From: Mageeibacillus sp. UBA6976
GTDB lineage: Bacteria > Bacillota > Clostridia > Saccharofermentanales > Saccharofermentanaceae
Direction: 5' to 3'
NCBI GenBank assembly: GCA_002450155.1
Contig: DJYO01000022.1
Span: 1 to 64,000 of the forward strand
DNA length: 64,000 bases
Shown: positions 1-8,574 of the stretch, piece after piece
How the letters are laid out: every line of letters starts with the position of its first letter
Position numbering within the stretch: the first letter of the stretch is position 1
Translations under genes and position numbers: made by a program
The notes under the pieces: model-generated
Database searches by the model: none
Seen by the model: the letters and a program-made list of their open reading frames with translations, nothing else
Told to the model about the DNA's origin: nothing

Positions 1-75
1 CCGTGGGTTTTCTCGCCCGCATGGTTTATAATCTAATTTATTATAATTTGCAGGATAGTATTTGGAGGAGACCTG

Positions 76-2289
76 ATGGATTTTGCAAGATTTCCGGACA
101 CATTTGAGTCAGTGTCTTTCAGCGACAACACAGTAACAATAAAGGCATTATGCGGCAAGGAGACTTACAAGCTCAAATCAGAGGGCAAGACTGTAGTAAG
201 TGATCCCGGCAGGATCACGATCAAGCTCTCTTCGCCGGCAGCCAAGGTGATCAGGGTAAATGTGGCCGTTCACAAGACTCAGCCAAGAGCAAAGAAGACC
301 ACGATAGTAGACCTGCCTGCTACAGCTAATGTACAGCTTGACCAGGAAGGCGGCGAGGTAGTATTTAAGAGCGGCACCCTGTCCTGCTCGATCCCTCAGG
401 AGGGACAGTTCGGGATCAAGTTCTCCTATTGTTCCTCTCCGATCCTCACTGGTAAGAAGAGGACCTTCTATATCCTGAATGACCGCATCGGTGCCAGATT
501 CGACCTGATGCCGGACGAGCTGATCTATGGTCTCGGCAGTGCCGGTGCCAGCATCGCAAGGAGCGGCTACAGATCTAATGACCCTATCCCATTCTATGTA
601 TCTACAGAAGGCTTCGGCATATTCATCAATTCAAATGTTCCCGCCAAGATAGATATCGGCTCGACAGCTATGTTTACTGATTTCAGCGTGGATACCGAGG
701 AACTGGAATTTGTGGTTATAGCAGGTGATTCAGTACCGGAGATACTTCAGACATATGCATCCCTTACAGGCAATATGCTGGCTCCTGACTGCGCTAACGG
801 CGGCATCCCCTTAAGATTTGGAGGAGACTTCAGCATAACTGCTGAAAGCATTACAAATCTCATTACATATTTCACATCCCAGAGCATCAAGATCAAGGAG
901 ATCTGGCTCGGCAATTCCTGGCATCCCGAATATGACATCACGGGGTTCAGGTGGGATCTAGATCGATTCCCCAATCCTGAAGGCTTCATAAGGACGATAC
1001 ACGATGCCGGCATAAGGTTCGGACTGAGCGTATCTCCCGTAATATCCGACAATTCCCCTGATTTCCAGGAGGTCCTGGACTACGGATATCTGTTAAGTGA
1101 TGAGAGCGGCAATGCGGTGATCCTTGATGCGGATGCAGGCAACTGCGGACTGATCGATCTGGGAGATCTTGTTGCGCGCAACTGGTTTACTAACCAGTGC
1201 GATGCACTGCTTCATTCCGGAGTTGATTTCCTTGAGTCTGATATTCCCAGTATCTTTACTGAGATCAAGGGTGCGGAAAGCTTCCCCGAGCTTCTCAATT
1301 CGCTTATGCCGGAGTGCGAAATAAGGATCAGGGACAGATCGAGAGTACTTGTCATGGCTAACGGCTACGGCACAGGCAACGGATCAGTGCCTTTCAGCAA
1401 TCTCAAGGCCGTAGGGACACCTACATATGCAACGCTGACTGATACACTTAAGTCTGCCATATCCTTAGGTCTGTCCGGATTCCCTGCGGTAAATATAGAT
1501 GTTCCGCCCAAGTCTTCATGTTCAGATGATGTTTATATCAAGTATCTCGAGCTGGCATTCTTTGCCCCTCACTTCAGGATCAACGAGCCTATCGGCAGGC
1601 TAAATCCCGAAGGCATGGGACAGCAGGCCTACGGGATAATGAAGAGCCTCAGTAATATACGTGAGAGCCTCATGCCCTATATCTACTCGGCAATAGCAGA
1701 AGGCTGTAATTACGGACTCCCTGCAATGAGACTGATGGCTATGGAATTCCCTAATGACATATTTGCAAGAGGCGTTGAGAACCAGTTCATGCTGGGTGAC
1801 TCCCTGTTGATCGCTCCGGTATTAAAGCCTGCCAAGAGCATAAGGGTATATATTCCTGCCGGCACATGGACTGACCTTATGTCCTACGAGACCATACGAG
1901 GACCGAGATATGCCAACCGCAATGTTGAAGCAGGCGCCGTCCCCATCTATGTCCGCCCCAATTCCGTAATAGCAACACGCACTCCCGATACTGCGGGAAC
2001 GGACTCTTCTATGCTGGATAATCTCACCTTCACATGCTTTGCATTAGATGACGGGCAGATCGCCGCATGCGAGGTCTTCGAGGCAGGAATGAACCATTCA
2101 GGCGTGGTAACGGTAGCCAAGGAAGGCAATAAGATCACAGTCAAGACTCAGAACTTCGGCAAGAATAAGCGCATCGTGTTTGCAGGCGTAAACAACATCG
2201 TATCGGCCTCGGAATCGATCCCCGAGCAGATGGCTTACGGCACGATGATAGAGTTCTCCTCTAATGAACTGATACTGACCTTAGGCTAA
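76..2289 (+). CDS. Glycoside hydrolase family 31-like protein, catalytic motifs divergent
   Basis: The 737-residue protein has the GH31 plan: an N-terminal beta-sandwich, a (beta/alpha)8 barrel from about residue 240, and C-terminal beta domains. Barrel landmarks are a Trp-rich segment near residues 277-300 that ends in RFPNPEGF, and the GLSGFP element near 466. The family nucleophile segment (normally KTDFGE) appears as ESDIPS, making Asp389 the candidate nucleophile. The usual WSGD acid/base segment is replaced by AVGTPTYATL near 445, and the DIGGF loop by NIDVPPK. GH31 enzymes hydrolyse or transfer alpha-glucosyl or alpha-xylosyl groups. With these changes this copy may have an altered mechanism, substrate or no activity. 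There is no signal peptide, so it should be cytoplasmic. A GGAGGAGA site precedes the ATG. Its last 9 bases overlap the convergent hydrolase gene. Confidence 0.8.
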   Translation: MDFARFPDTFESVSFSDNTVTIKALCGKETYKLKSEGKTVVSDPGRITIKLSSPAAKVIRVNVAVHKTQPRAKKTTIVDLPATANVQLDQEGGEVVFKSGTLSCSIPQEGQFGIKFSYCSSPILTGKKRTFYILNDRIGARFDLMPDELIYGLGSAGASIARSGYRSNDPIPFYVSTEGFGIFINSNVPAKIDIGSTAMFTDFSVDTEELEFVVIAGDSVPEILQTYASLTGNMLAPDCANGGIPLRFGGDFSITAESITNLITYFTSQSIKIKEIWLGNSWHPEYDITGFRWDLDRFPNPEGFIRTIHDAGIRFGLSVSPVISDNSPDFQEVLDYGYLLSDESGNAVILDADAGNCGLIDLGDLVARNWFTNQCDALLHSGVDFLESDIPSIFTEIKGAESFPELLNSLMPECEIRIRDRSRVLVMANGYGTGNGSVPFSNLKAVGTPTYATLTDTLKSAISLGLSGFPAVNIDVPPKSSCSDDVYIKYLELAFFAPHFRINEPIGRLNPEGMGQQAYGIMKSLSNIRESLMPYIYSAIAEGCNYGLPAMRLMAMEFPNDIFARGVENQFMLGDSLLIAPVLKPAKSIRVYIPAGTWTDLMSYETIRGPRYANRNVEAGAVPIYVRPNSVIATRTPDTAGTDSSMLDNLTFTCFALDDGQIAACEVFEAGMNHSGVVTVAKEGNKITVKTQNFGKNKRIVFAGVNNIVSASESIPEQMAYGTMIEFSSNELILTLG

Positions 2290-3228
2290 GGTGCCATCAA
2301 AGAAGCTTATAAGATCTTCAAAGTATTTATCCCTTACGGGCTCACGCTGTATCTCATGACGGTAGGGCCCGTAATTAATTGTCCTGACATCGGCATTCTT
2401 GGACTTCATGATAGCTGCGACCTGTTCTACTCCCTTGCCGTAGGATCCTACCGGGTCTTCTGTACCATAGGTAAAAAGGCAGGGTTTCTTGGCAAGGATG
2501 GCATAGGCCTCGTCGCTCTGGATAAAGCTTACCAGCCTGAACAGGGTATTAAAGCCCCTGTTGGTAAATGTAAAGCCAAGATCCGGATCTGCAACATATG
2601 TGGCAACTTCTTTGTCATCTGTGGAGATCCAGTCAAACAAAGTCTTAGGATTCTTTATTCTCTTGTTATAGGAGCCAAAGGCTATGGCATTGAGCAGATT
2701 CCCGGGCTTTCTGCCTCGTCCTAACTTGGATATAAAAGATGACAGACCAATCCCCACCTTAGCTGCTCCGTTTCTTCCCATGGTCGAAGAGAAGACAAAT
2801 CTGTCAAACTCCCCGGAATACTCCGGAGTTGAATATATGGCTCTAGCTACAAACGAACCCATCGAGTGACCATACAGGAAATACTTGGTGTCGCCAAAGC
2901 GCTCTTTCGCTGCCTGGTGCATGGACATGACATCAGCCAGGATCTGTTTGGCACTTGCAGCCGTATCTCCAAAGTGCCCCCTCGGCATACCGAGATCCTT
3001 GTTGGCTTCATAGGATCTGCCGTGCCCCATCATGTCGATACCTACAACATGGTATCCGGCTTCATTAAACCGGGCGATCATCTCCCCGTATCTGCCGATA
3101 TATTCAGACATTCCGTGGCAGATCTGTATAACTCCCTTCAGCTCCGGTCTATCAGTAAGGAAGTAATAACCTGCCACCCTGCAATTATTGCCACAGGCAG
3201 CGTCAAGGTAGATCATCTCAGGATCCAT
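2281..3228 (-). CDS. Alpha/beta hydrolase, monoglyceride lipase/lysophospholipase-like
   Basis: This 315-residue protein is of the Hydrolase_4 type. It has the oxyanion HG element (CHGMSEY), the MMGHGRS loop, a nucleophile elbow GHSMGS with Ser as nucleophile, and a late acid/His region (GTEDPVGS, then a His in YRHEI). These proteins hydrolyse esters of acylglycerols or lysophospholipids; the substrate cannot be read here. There is no signal peptide. The ATG at 3228 is chosen because it overlaps the TGA of the upstream protease gene (TGATG) with GGGAGGAGA before it. An in-frame extension further upstream lies inside that gene and is unlikely to be used. It is probably cotranscribed with the protease. 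Confidence 0.85.
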   Translation of the reverse strand: MDPEMIYLDAACGNNCRVAGYYFLTDRPELKGVIQICHGMSEYIGRYGEMIARFNEAGYHVVGIDMMGHGRSYEANKDLGMPRGHFGDTAASAKQILADVMSMHQAAKERFGDTKYFLYGHSMGSFVARAIYSTPEYSGEFDRFVFSSTMGRNGAAKVGIGLSSFISKLGRGRKPGNLLNAIAFGSYNKRIKNPKTLFDWISTDDKEVATYVADPDLGFTFTNRGFNTLFRLVSFIQSDEAYAILAKKPCLFTYGTEDPVGSYGKGVEQVAAIMKSKNADVRTINYGPYRHEIQREPVRDKYFEDLISFFDGTLA

Positions 3229-3938
3229 CAGCGTCTCCTCCCGTTCCCTCTCATAAGGAGTAATCTTATCAGCGTTACTGCTGAGCTTGCAAGAGCTACC
3301 GCATATGTGTCGCCTGCTGCCCAAAGTACTTTCTTGGCAGCCTTAAACTGGGCATCAGATACCCATCCGCATTCCTTCATATACTTAAGGCCTCGCCTGC
3401 TGGCATCCCTCTCTATAGGGAGTGTTATCAGATAGAACAGAAATACCAGACCATAAAGAGCAATACCTGCGGTCGAAATATAGTAACCGAGATCGAAGAA
3501 ATTCCTGCCTGCAATATACATTATCACTACGCCTGCAACTGCGATCCAGACACTGAGTCTGGATGCTATGCCTGCAAAAGGCGCTATGACCTGTCTTATC
3601 TGGTATACCAGCATACCGTCATGCTTCTGGCAGGCGTGACCGCATTCATGAGCTGCTATTGCAACTGCGGTAATACTGTTTCTGTTATATGTGGTATCAG
3701 ACAGATAGATCTTATCTTCCTTGGGTGCAAAGCAATCGGTGAGATTGCCGGGTTTATAGTCGATCACAACGCCGTAAACACCGTGCATGGAGAGCATCTG
3801 TTTTGCACATTCATTGGCGGACTTGCCTGAAGCCACCATCTCATTCGCGTACTTTTTTGTAAGGCTGTTGAGTCTTGAGTTGACCGCAAGGCTCCATACC
3901 ATCACTGCTATTGCAAGAATATAGAAAAAATAATCCAT
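3228..3938 (-). CDS. YugP-like zinc metallopeptidase (membrane)
   Basis: This 236-residue membrane protein resembles the YugP/Zn_peptidase_2 family. It starts with a membrane segment (residues 3-20). The zinc motif HECGH lies near residue 97, in the stretch AIAAHECGHACQ. Two further hydrophobic segments follow (about 130-150 and 155-175), then a conserved ERDAS segment that probably gives the third metal ligand. The size is normal for the family. It is expected to act at the membrane; natural substrates of the family are not established. GGGAGG precedes the ATG. Its stop overlaps the start of the alpha/beta hydrolase by one base, so the two form an operon. Confidence 0.88.
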   Translation of the reverse strand: MDYFFYILAIAVMVWSLAVNSRLNSLTKKYANEMVASGKSANECAKQMLSMHGVYGVVIDYKPGNLTDCFAPKEDKIYLSDTTYNRNSITAVAIAAHECGHACQKHDGMLVYQIRQVIAPFAGIASRLSVWIAVAGVVIMYIAGRNFFDLGYYISTAGIALYGLVFLFYLITLPIERDASRRGLKYMKECGWVSDAQFKAAKKVLWAAGDTYAVALASSAVTLIRLLLMRGNGRRR

Positions 3939-4053
3939 ATCCGTACCTCCCTGTCCTCAATAATTGTATCATCTTTTGGAAAAGGCTTCACTTCAAACCT
4001 CATATTAGTGTTATAGTTTATCAATAAAGACTCTGACGGGAGGTCCCCATACG

Positions 4054-4932
4054 ATGTTCGAGATCATAACCAAGAAACAGTTGGGAGCCAAGATCAGCTA
4101 TATGGTCATAAGCGCTCCCCTTGTTGCCGCAAGAGCCATGCCGGGCCAGTTTCTTATAGTCCGCGCAGATATAGATGGAGAACGTATCCCTCTTACCATA
4201 TGCGATTTCGACAGGGATAAGGGACTTGTAACCATCGTCTTTCAGGCTGTGGGAGCCGAGACCGAGAGGATGTCCCGGCTTGAAGCCGGAGATTGCTTTG
4301 CCGATGTGGTAGGGCCCCTTGGAAATCCTTCAGATCTTTGCGATACTCCCATATCCGAACTAAAGAAAAAGAATATCCTGTTCATAGCAGGCGGCGTAGG
4401 CACCGCGCCCGTCTATAACCAGCTCAAGTGGTTATACGACAACGGAGTCAAGGTGGACTGCATACAGGGCGCCAGGACCCGTGATCTGCTGATACTCGAA
4501 GATGAGATGAAGACTGTCACTCGTAATCTTTACTTTGCAACAGATGACGGTTCCTACGGCATCCACGGCAATGTCTGTGTCGCTCTCCAGCAGCTCTGGG
4601 ACGAGGGGAAACGTTACGACCACTGCGTAGTAATAGGTCCCATTATCATGATGAAATTCGCATGCCAACTCACAAAGAAACTCGGTATCCCTACTGTCAT
4701 CTCCATGAACACCATAATGGTTGACGGTACCGGCATGTGCGGAGCCTGCAGACTCCTGGTAGGAGGCGAGGTCAAGTTTGCCTGCGTAGACGGGCCGGAG
4801 TTCGACGGCTGGGAAGTGGATTTCGATCAGGCCCTGCAGCGTTCACGCCTGTATAAGACAGAGGAGGGCCGCCTGATGCTCAAGCTTCAGGAAGGCGATC
4901 TGCACAGCGGAAACTGCGGTATCTGCTCATAA
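4054..4932 (+). CDS. nfnA: NfnA-type sulfide dehydrogenase/ferredoxin-NADP reductase subunit (FAD, 2Fe-2S)
   Basis: The 292-residue protein has an N-terminal FAD-binding beta-barrel (PLTICDFD region), an NAD-binding half (FIAGGVGTAPVYNQ near residue 112) and a C-terminal [2Fe-2S] site (MCGACRLLVGG followed by a Cys in FACVDGPEFDG). This order is typical of the small subunit of NADH-dependent reduced ferredoxin:NADP+ oxidoreductase (NfnA), also annotated as sulfide dehydrogenase SudB or DHODH electron-transfer subunit. The partner gene nfnB follows after 19 bases. Together they are expected to bifurcate electrons between NADPH, NAD+ and ferredoxin in the cytoplasm. GGGAGG lies before the ATG. 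Confidence 0.92.
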   Translation: MFEIITKKQLGAKISYMVISAPLVAARAMPGQFLIVRADIDGERIPLTICDFDRDKGLVTIVFQAVGAETERMSRLEAGDCFADVVGPLGNPSDLCDTPISELKKKNILFIAGGVGTAPVYNQLKWLYDNGVKVDCIQGARTRDLLILEDEMKTVTRNLYFATDDGSYGIHGNVCVALQQLWDEGKRYDHCVVIGPIIMMKFACQLTKKLGIPTVISMNTIMVDGTGMCGACRLLVGGEVKFACVDGPEFDGWEVDFDQALQRSRLYKTEEGRLMLKLQEGDLHSGNCGICS

Positions 4933-4951
4933 TCTGCAAAGGAGATCAGCT

Positions 4952-6349
4952 ATGGAAATAGATATGCTTAAGAAGATACCTGTAACAGAGCAAGACCCTG
5001 ATATACGCCGCAATAATTTCGACGAGGTCTGCCTGGGTTATACCGGAGAAGAAGCCGTGGCAGAAGCTTCACGTTGCCTTAACTGCAAGAATGCACGCTG
5101 CATCCAGGGCTGCCCTGTATCGGTCAATATCCCCGGTTTTATCTCAAAGCTCAAAGAGGGTGATGTTGCGGGAGCTTATGCCGTGATCTCTGAAGCCTCT
5201 TCTCTTCCTGCCATCTGCGGAAGAGTATGTCCCCAGGAGACCCAATGCGAAGCAAACTGCGTCCGCGGGATCAAGGGTGAGGCTGTCTCTATCGGAAGAC
5301 TTGAGAGATTTACTGCTGACAAGGCAAGAGAGCTTGGTATCAAGCCCTCTCTGCCCTTAGACATGGCTAAAAAGGGCAAGAAAGTTGCCGTTGTCGGAAG
5401 CGGACCTTCGGGCCTTACCTGCGCCGGAGACCTGGCAAAGATGGGATACGATGTTACCATCTTCGAAGCTCTCCATAAGGCAGGAGGCGTCCTTGTTTAC
5501 GGTATCCCCGAATTCCGTCTCCCCAAGGATAAGGTAGTTGCCAGGGAGATCGAGAATGTAAAGTCTCTCGGAGTAAAGATCGTTACTGATGCCGTCATAG
5601 GCAGATCCCTTACAATAGACGATCTATTGAGCAAAGAGGGATTCAGCGCAGTATTCATCGGATCCGGTGCAGGTCTTCCGAGATTCATGAACATCCCCGG
5701 TGAGCAGTCTCTCGGCGTATTCTCTGCCAACGAGTATCTTACAAGGTCCAACCTGATGGGCGCTTTCTCAGAAGATTCCAGGACACCGATCATGAGAGCC
5801 AAGAAGGCAGTCATCGTAGGCGGCGGCAATGTCGCTATGGATGCTGCACGCACTGCAAAGCGCCTGGGCGCGGAAGTGCACGTCGTCTACCGCCGTTCGG
5901 AAGCTGAGCTCCCTGCACGTGCCGAAGAAGTACATCACGCAAAGGAAGAGGGCATCATATTCGATCTGCTCACTAACCCCGTCGAGATCCTCGCAAATGA
6001 GGAAGGCTGGGTGACGGGCTGTAAGTGCATCCGCATGGAACTCGGTGAACCCGATGCATCAGGCAGAAGATCACCGGTCCCGGTCGAAGGTTCCGAATTC
6101 ACGATAGACTGCGATGCGGTCATAATGTCACTCGGTACATCTCCGAACCCGCTTATCAAGAAGACGACAGAAGGTCTTGATGTGAACAAGCGCGGCGGCA
6201 TAATCGTAAACGAAGAAGAGATGACTACAAGAGAGGGCGTATTTGCAGGAGGCGACGCCGTAACAGGCGCAGCTACCGTCATCCTTGCAATGGGCGCAGG
6301 CAAAGCTGCCGCCAAGGGAATAGATAAATATCTGACCGGAAGATCCTGA
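4952..6349 (+). CDS. nfnB: NfnB-type NADPH:ferredoxin oxidoreductase large subunit (GltD/SudA family)
   Basis: The 465-residue protein starts with two Cys clusters for [4Fe-4S] centres (CLNCKNARCIQGCPV near residue 42 and CGRVCPQETQCEANC near 89). A Rossmann FAD site follows (VVGSGPSGL near 149), then an NADPH site (VGGGNVAMDAARTAKRLG near 290) and the late FAD contact GVFAGGD. It matches the GltD-like large subunit of NfnAB. Next to nfnA this fixes the call as the bifurcating transhydrogenase rather than a glutamate synthase subunit; no gltB is present. AAAGGAGA precedes the ATG. Transcription ends at the bidirectional hairpin downstream. Confidence 0.92.
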   Translation: MEIDMLKKIPVTEQDPDIRRNNFDEVCLGYTGEEAVAEASRCLNCKNARCIQGCPVSVNIPGFISKLKEGDVAGAYAVISEASSLPAICGRVCPQETQCEANCVRGIKGEAVSIGRLERFTADKARELGIKPSLPLDMAKKGKKVAVVGSGPSGLTCAGDLAKMGYDVTIFEALHKAGGVLVYGIPEFRLPKDKVVAREIENVKSLGVKIVTDAVIGRSLTIDDLLSKEGFSAVFIGSGAGLPRFMNIPGEQSLGVFSANEYLTRSNLMGAFSEDSRTPIMRAKKAVIVGGGNVAMDAARTAKRLGAEVHVVYRRSEAELPARAEEVHHAKEEGIIFDLLTNPVEILANEEGWVTGCKCIRMELGEPDASGRRSPVPVEGSEFTIDCDAVIMSLGTSPNPLIKKTTEGLDVNKRGGIIVNEEEMTTREGVFAGGDAVTGAATVILAMGAGKAAAKGIDKYLTGRS

Positions 6350-6379
6350 ACACCTAAAAAAAGACCGTCATACCTAACA

Positions 6380-6411
6380 AAGGGGACTGCCTCATTTGAG
6401 ACAGTCCCCTT
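6380..6411. terminator. Bidirectional hairpin between nfnB and pgk-tpi
   Basis: Arms AAGGGGACTG (6380-6389) and CAGTCCCCTT (6402-6411) are perfect complements, and CTCA/TGAG inside extends the stem. It sits between two convergent genes, so it probably terminates both. Confidence 0.8.
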
Positions 6412-6437
6412 ATCGTCAGTTTATAAGTGCTAATGCC

Positions 6438-8387
6438 TTATGCGTTGCAGATTACTGAGAAATCCTCAGCCTTGAGAGAAGCACCGCCGACTAAGCCGCC
6501 GTTGATGTCAGCCTGAGCGAAGAGACCTGCTGCGTTCTTAGCGTTGCATGAACCACCGTACAGGATGGTCATAGCTTCAGCGCACTTGTCGCAATAGAGC
6601 TCAGCGATTACGCCACGGATGAACTTGCAGACTTCCTCAGCCTGCTCGTCTGTAGCTGTCTTGCCTGTGCCGATAGCCCAGATAGGCTCATAAGCGATAG
6701 TGATCTGGCAGAGCTTATCAGCAGGGATATCCTTTAATGCGCCAACGATCTGGCCACGGATCCAGTCGAATGTCTCGCCTGCCTCACGCTGAGCAAGAGA
6801 CTCACCGCAGCAGATGATAGGTCTTACGCCGTACTTGAGGAGAGCGTGAGCCTTCTTGTTAACTGTCTCGTCTGTCTCGGCATTGTACTCTCTTCTCTCG
6901 GAGTGGCCGATGATGCAGTAATTAACGCCCATCTTAGCAAGCCAGAGAGGTGAGATCTCGCCTGTGAAAGCACCCTTCTCTTCGAAGTGGCAGTTCTGGG
7001 CAGCGATCTTGATGTTGGAATATGCAGCAGCCTCAACTGCAGCAGCAAGAGCTGTAGCAGGAACACCAAGAGCGATCTTGGATGTTGCATCCTTAACAAG
7101 GGGCTTAAGCTCGTTTATGAGCTTAACAGCATCCGCAGGGATACCGCAGTTCATCTTCCAGTTACCTGCAGCGAATGTTCTGCCGATCTTCTTGTCATTG
7201 AGGCAATCGATACCGGGGAGAACCTTACCCTCGATGTACTCGAGAGAAGCGCCGCCACCTGTGGAGATGTGGGATACCTTGTCAGCATAGCCGAGCTTCT
7301 CGATAGCAGCTGCGGAGTCACCACCGCCGATGATGGATACTGCGTCTGTATCAGCGATAGCCTTAGCGAGAGCCTCAGTACCTACTGCGAACTTATCGAA
7401 CTCGAAAACGCCTGCAGGGCCGTTCCAGATAATGGTCTTAGCTTCCTTGATAGCTGCAGAGAATGTCTCGATAGTCTTAGGACCGATGTCGAGGCCTTCC
7501 CAACCGTCAGGGATCTCCATAGAAGGAACTACCTTGGACTCAGCGTCAGCTGCGAACTCTTTTGCAACAACAGTATCTTCAGGGAGCAGGAGCTTAACGC
7601 CCTTCTCCTCAGCCTTAGCCATGAGCTCCTTAGCGAGGTCAACCTTATCAGCTTCGAACAGTGAGTTACCGACAGAGCCGCCCTTTGCGCCGATGAATGT
7701 ATAAGCCATACCACCGCCGATGATGATGGTGTCAGCCTTGTCTAAAAGGTTTGTGATAACGCCGATCTTGTCGGATACCTTAGCACCGCCAAGGATAGCA
7801 ACGAACGGTCTTGCAGGATTATCAAGAGCGCCGCCGATGAAGTCTATCTCCTTCTTGATGAGGTAGCCGCATGCGGAAGGCAGGAAGTTTGCAAGGCCTG
7901 CTGTTGAAGCGTGTGCACGGTGAGCTGTACCGAATGCATCGTTTACATAGAGGTCAGCCATAGAAGCGAGCTCTGCTGCGAACTTAGGATCGTTCTTTGT
8001 CTCTTCCTTGTGGAAACGGACATTCTCGAGCATGAGGATCTCGCCGTCCTTGAGAGCTGCTGCCTTAGCCTTAGCATCCTCACCGATAACGTCAGCAGCC
8101 AGAGTAACGGGCTTGCCGATGAGCTCAGCAAGACGGTCTGCTGCGGGCTTCATTGAGAACTTAGCCTCAGGACCATTCTTCGGACGTCCGAGGTGTGATA
8201 CGAGGATAACCTTCGCATTGTGATCTACGAGATACTTGATCGTAGGAAGAGCACCTTTGATACGCTTGTCGTCTGTGATCTTTGTGCCTGTTTCCTTATC
8301 GAGCGGCACGTTAAAGTCAACGCGGACTATAACTCGCTTGCCGGCTACATCCAGATCTTCGACACTTTTCTTGTCATACATTGCCAT
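6438..8387 (-). CDS. pgk-tpi: Bifunctional phosphoglycerate kinase-triosephosphate isomerase fusion
   Basis: One 649-residue frame holds two complete glycolytic enzymes. Residues 1 to about 395 are phosphoglycerate kinase: VDFNVPLD, the SHLGRPK loop, [24 protein letters not shown] and the C-terminal GGGDSAAA and [10 protein letters not shown] nucleotide site. From about residue 405 comes triosephosphate isomerase: AGNWKMNC with the catalytic Lys, GHSERRE with the catalytic His, [11 protein letters not shown] with the catalytic Glu, and YGGSCN and GGLVGGASL for phosphate. The junction is a short linker (NDKKIGR) with no internal start or stop, so this is a true fusion, as is known in Thermotoga and some Clostridia. 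AGGAG lies 10 bases before the ATG at 8387; a GTG at 8396 is less well placed. Confidence 0.96.
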   Translation of the reverse strand: MAMYDKKSVEDLDVAGKRVIVRVDFNVPLDKETGTKITDDKRIKGALPTIKYLVDHNAKVILVSHLGRPKNGPEAKFSMKPAADRLAELIGKPVTLAADVIGEDAKAKAAALKDGEILMLENVRFHKEETKNDPKFAAELASMADLYVNDAFGTAHRAHASTAGLANFLPSACGYLIKKEIDFIGGALDNPARPFVAILGGAKVSDKIGVITNLLDKADTIIIGGGMAYTFIGAKGGSVGNSLFEADKVDLAKELMAKAEEKGVKLLLPEDTVVAKEFAADAESKVVPSMEIPDGWEGLDIGPKTIETFSAAIKEAKTIIWNGPAGVFEFDKFAVGTEALAKAIADTDAVSIIGGGDSAAAIEKLGYADKVSHISTGGGASLEYIEGKVLPGIDCLNDKKIGRTFAAGNWKMNCGIPADAVKLINELKPLVKDATSKIALGVPATALAAAVEAAAYSNIKIAAQNCHFEEKGAFTGEISPLWLAKMGVNYCIIGHSERREYNAETDETVNKKAHALLKYGVRPIICCGESLAQREAGETFDWIRGQIVGALKDIPADKLCQITIAYEPIWAIGTGKTATDEQAEEVCKFIRGVIAELYCDKCAEAMTILYGGSCNAKNAAGLFAQADINGGLVGGASLKAEDFSVICNA

Positions 8388-8450
8388 TGGAATCACACTC
8401 CTAGTAAATTATTTGCTGCTTTGGGAAGAATATTCCCTTACTACGACGCA

Positions 8451-8456
8451 ATTATA
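8451..8456 (-). promoter_or_regulatory. Probable -10 element of pgk-tpi
   Basis: A perfect TATAAT lies about 65 bases before the pgk-tpi start. A TTTAAT 17 bases upstream is only a weak -35 match. It lies downstream of the acyltransferase terminator, consistent with an independent promoter. Confidence 0.45.
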
Positions 8457-8511
8457 CTATTTTCAGCCGCGTTATTAAAGGCAGGTTAGCCTGATTTAAC
8501 GACATTTTTAT

Positions 8512-8545
8512 AAAAAAGAGGACGCTTATCTGCCAAAACGTCCCC
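8512..8545 (-). terminator. Rho-independent terminator after the acyltransferase gene
   Basis: On the minus strand GGGGACG pairs with CGTCCTC (one G-U pair) and is followed by a run of six T. It separates the acyltransferase from pgk-tpi. Confidence 0.75.
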
Positions 8546-8574
8546 CTTTGAAAATTACTTTGGTGTTTCTGTCC

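Noticed and set aside
1..75. Promoter before the GH31 gene
   Set aside because: Two TATAAT matches are present (27-32 and 42-47), but no -35 fits either and the window edge is too close.
2356..3435. Plus-strand frames opposite the alpha/beta hydrolase and protease genes
   Set aside because: Shadows of well-supported minus-strand genes; no motifs.
6987..7704. Long antisense open frames inside pgk-tpi
   Set aside because: They lack ribosome sites and family motifs and are explained by the codon bias of the real gene on the other strand.
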